DNA of 33,821 nt from Thermoflexia bacterium (GCA_011192155.1 DUEK01000158.1:1-33821); one strand, 5' to 3'; shown: positions 1 to 7,521, counted from the first letter of the stretch. Notes: generated by a model from the letters alone, not told the origin. Made by a program: numbers and translations.

Positions 1-1
1 C

Positions 2-1873
2 GAGCCGTTGTATGGGCTGCTCTCCTCCACCGGCTGGGGCATCCCCGATAGCGACCTCGATCAGGACGTGGACGAGAACGGCGTGGATAACCCCATCCCG
101 GCCATCGGCGGCATTTCTAGCCTCTCGATCACACTCTCGCTGGGCGACGAGCCGACGAGCGAGGACGGAGACGGTAACTCTAACCTGACCGTTGACTTTG
201 GTTTCTACGGCGGGCGCATCGGCGACTACGTCTGGCTGGAACTGTTGCGCGATGGCGAGCAGAATGGCCTGTTCGAGAATTCCATCCCCGGCGTGGTGGT
301 TGACCTGTACGACTCCACCACCGGCGCGTATCTGACCAGCGATACGACCGACGGTTCCGGCCTCTACCTGTTCGACGACCTGCCGCTCAACGTCACCTAC
401 ACGGTGCAACTCTCGCAGGTCAACTTTGCGCCGGGCGGCGCGCTCTACCCCTACACGCCCACGCTCTACCTGGGCGGCGGCTCATTCGTCATCACCGACT
501 CGAACGCCACGCCCGACGACTTTTTCGGCGGCTTTGGCTATGCCGTTACCACCACGCTCACCTCGGTCGTCAGCGAGGACCTGACGCTCGACTTTGGCTT
601 CCACGCCGAGCCTGCTTTGGAGTTGGTCAAGACGGTTGCGCCGGGCGCGGCGGCGCGCAGTATGCCCTTTACCTACTCTATCCGCATCGAGAACACAGGC
701 TACGTGACATTTACCGCTATGCGGCTCACCGACACACTCCCGTCCACCGATTTCCACTACATCGGCAGCAGCGGTGATCCGGCTGACGCTGATACCGTCG
801 CCGAGCCGCTCTTGGTGTGGAATGACCTCGGCGTACTGCCTCCCGGCGATAGCGTCACCGTATCCTTCGCCGTGACCGCCACGCCGGGCATCACCGGCAC
901 CTACTGGAACACGGCCACAGTGCGGGTCGAGACCGCTCCCGGCGACGTGTTAACCGACACCGACAACGTTCCCGTGGACATCCGCGACCCGGCAGTATTG
1001 ATCAATAAAGAGATACTGGGCCTGGATCGGGACGGCGTAGCGCCCGATTACGTCACCTTTACCATCGCCATCACCAACGTCGGCCCCAGCGTGATTGACG
1101 TGCTGCCGATGGTGGATCAGTACGATCCTTACTACCTCAGTTTCCACGACGCTGCGCCCTATCCTGATAGCGTCAACGATAGCGCCGGTCGTCTGGTCTG
1201 GAACGATCTGACGGCCAGCTTGGGCAACCTGGCGACGGGCGACACGTTCCACATCGTCACCGTCTTTGACATCGCCCACGAAATCAACGTCACCACCACC
1301 AACGTGGTCACCACCACCGACGCCGTGGACGATTACGACAACCCGGTCAACGATGACGACGACGAGGAGGAGATCGGCGGCCAGGAGGACGATGACGACG
1401 TTCCCACGCCTATCGAGGTGCTCTACTTCCGGGCGGTGGGGGAGGAGGCGTCCGTGAGGCTGGAATGGGCGACGGCGGCCGAACTGGATCTCGATGGCTT
1501 TAGCGTCTACCGCGCTCCGAGCGCCAGTTTTGGCGACGCGCAGACCATCGCCTACATCCCCGCCGCCGGCCCCGGCAGCGAGTACAGTCATGTGGATCGG
1601 GACGTGACGGCAGGCCAAGTCTACTGGTACTGGCTGGTCGAGGAAGTCAGCGCGGGCGATCCCGACACCTACGGGCCGGAGCAGGGCGGCGCGGGCATAG
1701 ACTCGCTGCCGTATCGCCTCTATCTACCGCTTGTCCTGAGCAGCGCCGAAGGGCTGATTCAAAAGGGGTTGGATGAACAATCTGCGGCTCCGTCACCATA
1801 CTGGGCGGATTGGCTCCTGGGGCGCTGGTCGTCACTGTGGGCCGGACTCTTGCCAGAGTCGCGCCGTATGTAG
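2..1873 (+). CDS. C-terminal part of a large surface protein: SdrD/Cna-B-like, two DUF11 repeats, Fn3-like domain
   Basis: The reading frame is open at the left edge, so the N-terminus lies outside the window and the true start is not seen. In order there are: an SdrD/Cna-B-like beta-sandwich (GDYVWLE...GVVVDLYDSTTG, about residues 70-200 of the visible part), two DUF11-type repeats (ALELVKTVAPG... and AVLINKEILGL...), an acidic Asp/Glu linker, and a fibronectin-III-like domain (VRLEWATAAELDLDGFSVYR). These domains form stalks of exported adhesin-like proteins; no enzyme motif is seen. Near the end comes YRLYLPLVL, resembling the extreme C-terminus of the next gene (FLPLVMRGG). The ~40 residues after it overlap a degenerate dispersed repeat (1735-1753), and the TAG stop lies inside an inverted repeat (1868-1910), so the tail looks like read-through into non-coding repeats. 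Probably a cell-surface structural protein. Confidence 0.85.
   Translation, partial: EPLYGLLSSTGWGIPDSDLDQDVDENGVDNPIPAIGGISSLSITLSLGDEPTSEDGDGNSNLTVDFGFYGGRIGDYVWLELLRDGEQNGLFENSIPGVVVDLYDSTTGAYLTSDTTDGSGLYLFDDLPLNVTYTVQLSQVNFAPGGALYPYTPTLYLGGGSFVITDSNATPDDFFGGFGYAVTTTLTSVVSEDLTLDFGFHAEPALELVKTVAPGAAARSMPFTYSIRIENTGYVTFTAMRLTDTLPSTDFHYIGSSGDPADADTVAEPLLVWNDLGVLPPGDSVTVSFAVTATPGITGTYWNTATVRVETAPGDVLTDTDNVPVDIRDPAVLINKEILGLDRDGVAPDYVTFTIAITNVGPSVIDVLPMVDQYDPYYLSFHDAAPYPDSVNDSAGRLVWNDLTASLGNLATGDTFHIVTVFDIAHEINVTTTNVVTTTDAVDDYDNPVNDDDDEEEIGGQEDDDDVPTPIEVLYFRAVGEEASVRLEWATAAELDLDGFSVYRAPSASFGDAQTIAYIPAAGPGSEYSHVDRDVTAGQVYWYWLVEEVSAGDPDTYGPEQGGAGIDSLPYRLYLPLVLSSAEGLIQKGLDEQSAAPSPYWADWLLGRWSSLWAGLLPESRRM
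1735..1753. repeat. Degenerate copy of a dispersed CCTGAGC...CGAAGGG element
   Basis: The sequence CCTGAGCAGCGCCGAAGGG has the same ends (CCTGAGC, CGAAGGG) as the two better copies at 5043-5060 and 5211-5228. It begins directly after the codons for YLPLVL in the surface protein gene. One copy this degenerate could be chance. Confidence 0.4.
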
Positions 1874-1910
1874 GGGCGAAGCGGTGCTTCATCCCTAACC
1901 GCCCCTACAT
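1868..1910. repeat. Inverted repeat with 11 bp arms
   Basis: ATGTAGGGGCG (1868-1878) and CGCCCCTACAT (1900-1910) are perfect inverted copies separated by 21 nt. The left arm contains the TAG stop of the upstream surface protein gene. It may be a dispersed repeat or a processing/terminator hairpin; no T-run follows, so an intrinsic terminator is not supported. Confidence 0.65.
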
Positions 1911-1935
1911 GACGGTGATTGCGAAGGAGAAATAT

Positions 1936-3885
1936 ATGAAAAAACAGAAAACAAAAAACAAGAGTGACCTTTCACGCCTCACACTGCTGTTATTGGTCGC
2001 CGGCTTCCTCGGTCTGGCGCCCGTCTCTGCTGCTGACGCTCCGCAGCCAGAGCCGATCGTGCTGCTGACCGCTGAAACAGGGGTCGTCCTGGAATGGCGC
2101 GCGCCAGCCTTTACCCAGCGCCAGGCTACCGGCGGCGATGGCCGCTCTTATGTGGCGCTGGACGCGCCAGGCTGGACCGAGTCCGGCGCGCCTGGGTGGC
2201 CGCAACTCCCGGTCGCCTCTGCGCTGCTGGTCGCGCCCCCCGTGGGCGACGTGACACTCCAGGTGCAGGTGTTGGAGCGCAGCCGCGTCTCGCTATCCCA
2301 TCCGGTGCTTCCCGCCCCCAAGATGGCGCTGGCGGACGATCCATCCGCCGGCCTCGAGTCGGTCTGGGCGCGGAGCGAGTTTGCCTACTCGACGAGACCT
2401 CCGAGGTCTCCGAGACCTCAAGAGTCTGTACACCAGTGGGTCACGTTGGAAGAGGCGGGCTGGATGCGCGGTCGCCGCCTGGTGCGGGTGATTTTTTCTC
2501 CACTGCGCTTTGACCCCGCCGGGACAGCGTTAGATGTGGCGCGTCACGTGCGCGTCACGTTGCGCTTTTCCGGGAAAGAAAACAGGTTTTTTCCGGAAAA
2601 CCTGGTTTCTCGTAATCCGCCCGACCCATTCACCCCCATCCTGGAGCGCATCGTCCTCAATCCGGCGCAGGCGGCCCAATTCGCTCTCCCTGAGCGAACG
2701 GTTTCCGCGCCGGCCTCAACACTGGCCGATCCGCCCGGCGGCGCCGACTATCTGATCATCGCACCCGCCGCCTTTACCTCCGCCGTGAACCCGCTGGCCT
2801 CTCACCGCGCCGCCGAGGGGTTGCGCGTCCACAGCGTCACCGTCGAGGAGATTTACGCCGAGTATGCCGGCGCTCATCAAGAGGCGATCAAGAGTTACAT
2901 CGCCCACGCCTACGCCAGTTGGACGCCCCCCGCGCTCAGTTATGTGCTCCTGGTTGGCGACGGCACCGAGGATGGCTCCGGCGTCCAGCACGTCCCGCCC
3001 TATATGATAACCGATCCCTGGGGGTACGAGGCGGACGGCGTCGCCGCCGATAACCGCTACGTCACAATGGATGGCCCCGACGACCAGATAGCTGATATTT
3101 TCATCGGACGGCTGCCGGTCAACAGCGTCGCCGAGGCAAATACCGTCGTGCAAAAGATTCTGGACTATGAACAGAATCCGCCCCAGTATCCCTGGAACGA
3201 GCGAGTGCTGTTCATCGCCGGCCACGAGAATCAGGCTAATGGAGAAGAGTTTCACGATACCTCTGACTGGCTCTACAACTCGCTGCCTTCTGGCTTTAGC
3301 GGGCGGCGCGTCTATTTCTGCACCCAGGGCTGCACCCAGCCTTACAAGTACGATGATATGACGATGGCCCACGACGTGGCGCTGGGAGCGCTCAACGGGG
3401 GCGGGCTGATCGCCACTTTCGAGGGGCACAGTTCAGATAGTCAGTGGGATTATGATCCGGTGACTTATGCCCCGCTGTTCCACGTCAACAATGATGTACC
3501 AAATTTGCATAACGGCGGCGCGCTGCCGGTGTTTGTGGAGGCAACCTGTTACAGCAGTCGTTTTGCCTACCCCAATAACGAGACGCTGGACGAGAGTTTG
3601 TTGCGTCTGGCGGGCGGCGGGGCGGTCGCCACCTGGGGCAACACCACGCTGGGGCTGGACTCGGGGCACGAGAGCTTGCGCGAGCGGTTCTTTTATGCTA
3701 CCCTAGAGAACAGCGTCACCGAGTTGGGGCCGGCCATCGGATATGCCAAGCTGGGCCTGGATAGCAAAAACCTGTGCCTGCACGATACGTTCACCCTCCT
3801 CGGCGATCCGGCGATGGACCTCAACCTGACCGTGGTACCCTGGACGGACGAGCTGTTCCTGCCGCTCGTGATGCGGGGCGGTTAG
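1936..3885 (+). CDS. Secreted gingipain-like cysteine peptidase (family C25)
   Basis: The ATG at 1936 follows a good ribosome site (gaaggaga) and begins a classical signal peptide: Lys-rich n-region, LTLLLLVAGFLGLAPVSA core, cleavage near residue 27. Residues ~50-230 look like a pro/N-terminal domain and ~250-620 like the C25 catalytic domain (DYLIIAPAAF, LLVGDGTEDGS, IADIFIGRLPVNS). The catalytic pair is visible as His498 in TFEGHSSDSQWD and Cys538 in VEATCYSS, the order known for gingipains. C25 enzymes hydrolyse proteins outside the cell; one member, PorU, acts as a sortase in type IX secretion, but no T9SS gene is seen here. The protein ends in ELFLPLVMRGG. Two palindromic repeats lie in frame at 2394-2419 and 2578-2609 (residues ~153-162 and ~215-225), both in the N-terminal domain. 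It lies between two surface-protein genes, so maturation of those products is possible but inferred. Confidence 0.9.
   Translation: MKKQKTKNKSDLSRLTLLLLVAGFLGLAPVSAADAPQPEPIVLLTAETGVVLEWRAPAFTQRQATGGDGRSYVALDAPGWTESGAPGWPQLPVASALLVAPPVGDVTLQVQVLERSRVSLSHPVLPAPKMALADDPSAGLESVWARSEFAYSTRPPRSPRPQESVHQWVTLEEAGWMRGRRLVRVIFSPLRFDPAGTALDVARHVRVTLRFSGKENRFFPENLVSRNPPDPFTPILERIVLNPAQAAQFALPERTVSAPASTLADPPGGADYLIIAPAAFTSAVNPLASHRAAEGLRVHSVTVEEIYAEYAGAHQEAIKSYIAHAYASWTPPALSYVLLVGDGTEDGSGVQHVPPYMITDPWGYEADGVAADNRYVTMDGPDDQIADIFIGRLPVNSVAEANTVVQKILDYEQNPPQYPWNERVLFIAGHENQANGEEFHDTSDWLYNSLPSGFSGRRVYFCTQGCTQPYKYDDMTMAHDVALGALNGGGLIATFEGHSSDSQWDYDPVTYAPLFHVNNDVPNLHNGGALPVFVEATCYSSRFAYPNNETLDESLLRLAGGGAVATWGNTTLGLDSGHESLRERFFYATLENSVTELGPAIGYAKLGLDSKNLCLHDTFTLLGDPAMDLNLTVVPWTDELFLPLVMRGG
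2394..2419. repeat. Palindromic element GAGACCTCcGAGGTCTC plus a partial copy, inside the peptidase gene
   Basis: GAGACCTC (2394-2401) and GAGGTCTC (2403-2410) form a perfect inverted repeat around one C. A further GAGACCTC follows at 2412-2419. It is translated in frame as an Arg/Pro-rich insert (TRPPRSPRPQE). A related palindrome is intergenic at 11520-11534. Confidence 0.7.
2578..2609. repeat. Palindromic element GAAAACAGG...CCTGGTTTC inside the peptidase gene
   Basis: Arms 2578-2590 and 2597-2609 pair at 12 of 13 positions around a 6 nt loop (TTCCGG). It is read in frame as KENRFFPENLVS. It is the second palindrome in this gene and unrelated in sequence to the one at 2394. Confidence 0.65.
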
Positions 3886-3927
3886 AACGCATTAGGGCAA
3901 AAAAACGTAGAGCGAAAGGAGACCACG

Positions 3928-4608
3928 ATGATTAGAGCAAGGATACTGACAGTAGCAGGGATCGTTCATCTCACTATGGCTATGTTGTTGGCTGCGACGT
4001 TCCTGTTTGGGCAGCCTGCCGCTGTGTCGGGTGAGATATTGGGCTTTACTTCTACCCCCCTACCTCTTCCCACCGACATTCCTGCGCCCACCGATATCCC
4101 TGCGCCCACTGATATGCCTGTTTCACCCCCTCCTGAGCCAGGGTCTCCTGCACCAGATGTGGCCATCGTCAAGTCGGCCAGCCCGACCGAGGTACTGCCC
4201 GGCGACCTCGTCACGTTCAACATTCAGGTGTGCAACGAGGGCGATGCTACAGCTGCCAGCGTCATCGTCAGTGACAAATTGCCATCTGAATTGGCGCTTG
4301 TGAGCGCGTCCGCCTCACAGGGTGTGGTGATGGTAGAGGGCGACGGGATGCGGGCGGAGTTGGGCGCGCTGCTCGTGGGCGAGTGCGCCACAGTCACCGT
4401 AGTGGCTCAGGTGCGCGCCGACGTTGAGCTATGCGCCAAGATCAGGAACGTGGCCTCTGTGGGTAACATATACAGCGATGCGATGGTAAATGTAGCGTGC
4501 CTCCTGCCGGAGAGCGGAAGAGTTGTTCCGCTGACAGCAGCGGCGGGCCTGTTGGCAGTGGGCGTGGGTCTGTTGGTGGTTGGGGCAGTGTTGAAAAAGC
4601 ACCGATAG
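3928..4608 (+). CDS. DUF11-domain surface protein with LPESG sortase-type tail
   Basis: The ATG at 3928 has an aaaggagacc ribosome site and starts a signal peptide (MIRARILTVAGIVHLTMAML..., cleaved near residue 33). Next come a short Pro/Thr linker with three PTDIPA-type repeats, one DUF11 domain (about residues 75-190; PDVAIVKSASPTEVLPGDLV) and a C-terminal sorting arrangement: LPESG, a ~25-residue hydrophobic stretch and a basic KKHR end. In sortase substrates the enzyme cleaves between the fourth and fifth motif residues; LPESG is a Ser variant of LPXTG. No sortase gene is in the window. It is 42 nt after the C25 peptidase on the same strand, so co-transcription is likely. An alternative reading is a simple membrane-anchored protein without sorting. 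Confidence 0.85.
   Translation: MIRARILTVAGIVHLTMAMLLAATFLFGQPAAVSGEILGFTSTPLPLPTDIPAPTDIPAPTDMPVSPPPEPGSPAPDVAIVKSASPTEVLPGDLVTFNIQVCNEGDATAASVIVSDKLPSELALVSASASQGVVMVEGDGMRAELGALLVGECATVTVVAQVRADVELCAKIRNVASVGNIYSDAMVNVACLLPESGRVVPLTAAAGLLAVGVGLLVVGAVLKKHR
4069..4122 (+). repeat. 18 bp x 3 coding tandem repeat (PTDIPA)
   Basis: Three consecutive 18 nt units (CCCACCGACATTCCTGCG and two close variants) encode a Pro/Thr/Asp spacer between the signal peptide and the DUF11 domain. Confidence 0.8.
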
Positions 4609-4677
4609 GACTAGCAGCTTGTCGGAGTAGCCCATTGCCCAACGCAGCCGTTTTGGGCTGGCCGATCTTGGATGATT

Positions 4678-4697
4678 TTTTGTCAATTCTGACAAAA
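4678..4697. terminator. AT-rich hairpin after the DUF11 gene; possible weak terminator or dispersed repeat
   Basis: TTTTGTCA (4678-4685) and TGACAAAA (4690-4697) are perfect inverted copies with a 4 nt loop. It lies 70 nt after the DUF11 gene. The stem is AT-rich and no clean T-run follows, so terminator function is uncertain. The rest of 4609-4949 shows no gene; a GGTGTC/GACACC pair at about 4834-4860 is the only other structure noticed. Confidence 0.35.
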
Positions 4698-5042
4698 TTC
4701 GTGTCATTCGTCCATTTATGACGTTCGTGATGAAAAAGTGTACAGCAGTGAAATTCTTGGGTAGTGTCCCATCACGATGCGGATAAATCGGCCATGTCCC
4801 AGGAAACGACCAAACGGCATTCAACACAGGAAAACGGTGTCTCAAACCCAGGACTTGACACCTGAAAGGCGCAGAAGGCCGCATTTCGCGACGCGCAGAT
4901 GCCCTTGCACACCCAACCCTTCGTTTTCCCCCTGGTGACGCACTCCTCCCTAGGCCGCGGTCACCTCCAGCCGCCACTCCTGCCGGACTCTCTTTGCCGC
5001 GTCGTCCCACCACCATTGGCCGCTGGGATCGGTGCGGCCTGT

Positions 5043-5060
5043 CCTGAGCCTGTCGAAGGG
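5043..5060. repeat. Dispersed element CCTGAGCCTGTCGAAGGG, copy 1
   Basis: Exact match to the copy at 5211-5228. About 23 nt including flanks separate codons that would otherwise join NDPVN to RTDPSGQ in the Rhs remnant, so this copy causes a frameshift. Confidence 0.8.
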
Positions 5061-5210
5061 TTGACGGGGTCGTTGCCGCAGTAGACGTAGCGGTGCAGTG
5101 ATTGGGGCGCCGGGGCCAGCGCCGGGTAGGTATCGCGGGTGAGGAAGCGGCCCACGGAGGGGTCATAGTAGTGGGCCCGCAGGAAGATGAGGCCGCTGGC
5201 CCCAGCCCGC

Positions 5211-5228
5211 CCTGAGCCTGTCGAAGGG
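5211..5228. repeat. Dispersed element CCTGAGCCTGTCGAAGGG, copy 2
   Basis: Identical 18 nt to copy 1. Read in frame as DPSTGSGRA between EQY and GLIFLRA of the Rhs remnant, where Rhs cores normally have no such insert. Confidence 0.8.
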
Positions 5229-5556
5229 TCATACTGCTCCCTGGCAAAGCCGAAGGAACCGGCGGACTGGCCCGCCGCGTAGGTGGGCACACCGAAGGGA
5301 GAGTAACCCCGCACCTGGCGCACGCCGCCCGCCTCGTCCGTCAGTTGGCGCGCGGAGCCGAGGACGTCAGCGTGCTGGTAGAGCAGCGCGCCATTCACTG
5401 ATCACAGTGTGTTCGCTGGTCGCTCGCTTCACGTGAGACGTCAATGGGCTTACCAGTTGGTGCTGCCCCTGTTCAAAAGTTATGTTTTTCCGCCGATTTA
5501 GGCGTTTGGCCCACTATTTGCACAAAACCTACGTTAGGGGCGCTGTACGCATTTTC

Positions 5557-5585
5557 TTGACGACTTCTCACAGTGATGGTAGAGT
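5557..5585 (+). promoter_or_regulatory. Candidate promoter TTGACG-17-TAGAGT
   Basis: TTGACG (5557-5562), a 17 nt spacer and TAGAGT (5580-5585) lie upstream of the small gene at 5652. The -10 box matches the consensus only moderately. Confidence 0.5.
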
Positions 5586-5630
5586 GCAAGTTGTAAGTAC
5601 GCAAGTTGCAAACTTGCAAGTTTACACGTA
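5586..5630 (+). repeat. Three 15 bp-phased repeats (GCAAGTTG/T) in the presumed leader
   Basis: GCAAGTTG begins at 5586 and 5601 and GCAAGTTT at 5616, exactly 15 nt apart. The middle copy is also part of a palindrome, GCAAGTT-GCA-AACTTGC (5601-5617). The block sits directly after the candidate -10 box, where a repressor or RNA structure could act. It could equally be a short degenerate tandem array. The stretch 5410-5556 shows nothing else recognisable. Confidence 0.55.
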
Positions 5631-5651
5631 ATTGAGAGGAGGGAACCGAAT

Positions 5652-5919
5652 ATGACGATACAGTTCACTGCCCCTGCTGCGACGACCAACACGCAACAGA
5701 TGGTGCTGACCGTTGACGAATTTCTGACCCAGGCCCGCGCGGCCGGGGTGGATGAGGCGCAATTGGCCCTCATTGCCCCCCGGCTACCGGCAATGGATCG
5801 AGATAGGCATACGCAGCGTCAACGGCAAACTCGGCGCAGAGATCGGCGTTGATTATGCCGATCCCTTCCGCTACGAATATGTGGAGGCGCCCGAGTTCTT
5901 TAGCAGTACCGACAACTAG
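5652..5919 (+). pseudogene. Small unknown gene (about 88 aa) frameshifted in a C6 run
   Basis: The ATG at 5652 has a strong ribosome site (gagaggaggg). The frame gives MTIQFTAPAATTNTQQ...LALIAP and then, after six C residues (5776-5781), runs into an Arg-rich nonsense tail. With one C fewer the reading becomes IAPGYRQWIEIGIRSVNGKL...EYVEAPEFFSSTDN and stops at 5917-5919, a sensible 88-residue protein with ordinary composition. The coding signal therefore continues in the +1 frame and the lesion is a single base. Either the gene is broken, or the C run was miscounted in sequencing, or there is programmed slippage. The family is not recognised. It lies 70 nt before the GH4 gene. Confidence 0.65.
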
Positions 5920-5989
5920 ATGAGGAAAGAAGCAGCCTCGCTGCCAGATGTTTCTTCACGAATATCACAACCAACGATAGGAGAAAAAT

Positions 5990-7381
5990 ATGCTCCCCAC
6001 AAAAATCGTCGTCATCGGCGCGGGCAGCGCCAGCTTTGGGCTTAACACCCTCGCCGCGCTCGTGCGCAGCGAGCGATTGCACGGCGGCCATCTGGCCCTG
6101 GTGGATTTGAACGCAAAATCCCTGGCCCTGGTTGGGCGGCTGGCCGAGCGGCTCAACCGCGAGTGGGATGCCGATATGACCATCACCACCCACACTCGCC
6201 ACGCCGACGCCCTCGACGGAGCCAAGTTCGTCGTGCTCTCCATCGAGGTTTCGCCCCGCGAAACGCTGTGGAAATCAGATTACGAGATCCCGCTCAAATA
6301 TGGCGTGCGCCAGCCCTACGCCGAGAACGGCGGACCGGGCGGATTTGCCCACGCCGCCCGCAACATCGGCCCGGTGATAGAGATCGCGCGCGATATGGAG
6401 CGAGCCTGCCCAAACGCCTGGCTGGTCAACTTTACCAACCCCATGGTGCGCATCTGCGACGCCGTCGCCCGCTATAGCGCTATCAACATCGTCGGGCTGT
6501 GCCACCAGATCCACGCCGGATACGGCATGGTGGGGGTGACGCTGGCGGACTATTTGAACATTGAGGTACCAGAGAGCGAGATCAGCACCCACGCCCACCC
6601 TGCCGTCTGGCCGCTGCTGATGCAGGTATCGCGCCAGGCGCTGGAACGTGTGGACATCAAGGCCGCCGGTCTCAACCATTTCACCTGGATGCTGGATATC
6701 CGCGATAAACACAGCGGCGATGACCTATACCCGCTCTTTGCCGAACGTTGGACCTCTTTCGATCCCACCTTCGAACCACTGACTCGCCGCGTCTACGATG
6801 CCTTTGGTCTGTTCCCCATCCCGGGCGATGAGCACCTGTGCGAGTACATACCCTGGGTCAGCGACCCGCTCACCAAACCGTGGGACAAGTACGACGTCAG
6901 CCTCTACGACTGGGACCTGATGGCCCAGTTGCGCGGCTTTGGTCTCAACGACATTGCCAAGATGGCCGACGGGCAAGCGACCATCGAACACCTGCGCGAA
7001 TCCGACAGCGAGGGTGCGCTAGAGATGATTGAGAACATCGCCGGAGCCGGAAACCACTACCACCTGGCGGTCAACCTGCCCAACGTGGGGCAAATCGAGA
7101 ATTTGCCGAAGGGAGCCATCGTCGAGACGCCGGGCCTGGTCAGCGGGATGGGAGTGCAAGGGGTGAGCGTGGGGCCGCTGCCGGAACCCATCGCCGAGAT
7201 GTGCCGCCGCGAGCTTGCCGTCGTCCGCCTGTGCGTGGACGCCGCCGTCCACGGCGACCGTCAAGCCGCACTCCAATGCCTGCTGCTGGATCCGGTCATC
7301 ACCGACCTGGACGTGGCGCAGCAGGTGCTCGACGATTATCTGGAAACCTACCGCGAGTATTTACCGCAGTTTTGGGCATAG
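5990..7381 (+). CDS. Glycoside hydrolase family 4 (NAD- and metal-dependent)
   Basis: GH4 enzymes cleave glycosides by NAD+-dependent oxidation at C3 and elimination, using a divalent metal. The start at 5990 has a gataggag ribosome site. Seen: an N-terminal Rossmann motif (VVIGAGSASFG, residues 7-17), an acidic end of the second strand (LVDLN), a metal-binding pair Cys171-His172 in GLCHQIHAGY, NFTNPM at about residue 148, and GLNHFTW with His230. GH4 members acting on phosphorylated sugars usually carry CDMP or CN(V/I)P at the metal site; the CH pair here fits the alpha-galactosidase/alpha-glucuronidase/galacturonidase side, so an unphosphorylated alpha-glycoside or uronide is more likely. 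The length (463 aa) is normal. No transporter or regulator gene is adjacent. Cytoplasmic; no signal peptide. Confidence 0.9.
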   Translation: MLPTKIVVIGAGSASFGLNTLAALVRSERLHGGHLALVDLNAKSLALVGRLAERLNREWDADMTITTHTRHADALDGAKFVVLSIEVSPRETLWKSDYEIPLKYGVRQPYAENGGPGGFAHAARNIGPVIEIARDMERACPNAWLVNFTNPMVRICDAVARYSAINIVGLCHQIHAGYGMVGVTLADYLNIEVPESEISTHAHPAVWPLLMQVSRQALERVDIKAAGLNHFTWMLDIRDKHSGDDLYPLFAERWTSFDPTFEPLTRRVYDAFGLFPIPGDEHLCEYIPWVSDPLTKPWDKYDVSLYDWDLMAQLRGFGLNDIAKMADGQATIEHLRESDSEGALEMIENIAGAGNHYHLAVNLPNVGQIENLPKGAIVETPGLVSGMGVQGVSVGPLPEPIAEMCRRELAVVRLCVDAAVHGDRQAALQCLLLDPVITDLDVAQQVLDDYLETYREYLPQFWA

Positions 7382-7484
7382 AGGGGCCAAATGAAAGCCC
7401 GCCGCGAGGACGAGTACCTGGGCCGGCGGCACGGACTGATCGGGCAAGAGACAACGGGCGAAGGTCAGATTGGTATTGCCCGCG

Positions 7485-7513
7485 TTGCCTCATTGTGATG
7501 AGCGTGTTATAAT
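7485..7513 (+). promoter_or_regulatory. Promoter of the tRNA-Arg gene (TTGCCT-17-TATAAT)
   Basis: TTGCCT (7485-7490), a 17 nt spacer and a perfect TATAAT (7508-7513) lie 9 nt before the tRNA's first base, the distance expected for a tRNA transcript starting near its mature 5' end. Confidence 0.75.
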
Positions 7514-7521
7514 CACAATAG

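Larger units (their letters stand above)
4950..5398 (-). pseudogene. Remnant of an Rhs/YD-repeat protein (core C-terminus)
   Basis: On the minus strand 5398-5060 encodes the end of an Rhs-associated core: YQHADVLGSARQLTDEAG, GYSPFGVP, LRAHYYDPSVGRFLTRDTYP, LHRYVYCGNDPVN. Nothing upstream continues it: the frame has a stop at 5402-5404 and no YD repeats, so only the last ~5-10% of a normal Rhs gene remains. Two copies of a dispersed element (5211-5228 and 5043-5060) interrupt it. The first is in frame; the second shifts the frame just after NDPVN. The expected continuation (TDPSGQWWWDDAAKRV..., stop at 4950-4952) is present in another frame. A CACTG-ATCA-CAGTG palindrome (5396-5409) marks the upstream edge. 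Rhs proteins deliver C-terminal toxins or form surface shells; this piece cannot. Confidence 0.8.

Noticed and set aside
4429-5292. A 287-codon open frame on the minus strand
   Set aside because: It runs antisense to the DUF11 gene and out of frame through the Rhs remnant, has unnatural composition and no ribosome site.
7391-7498. A 35-codon frame after the GH4 gene (MKARREDEYLGRRHGLIGQ...)
   Set aside because: No ribosome site or recognisable family, and its end overlaps the tRNA promoter; it may be a remnant but cannot be supported as a gene.
7495-7518. TGTGAT...ATCACA inverted pair near the tRNA promoter, resembling a CRP site
   Set aside because: The half-sites are 14 nt apart instead of 6, and the right half overlaps the end of the -10 box by chance.
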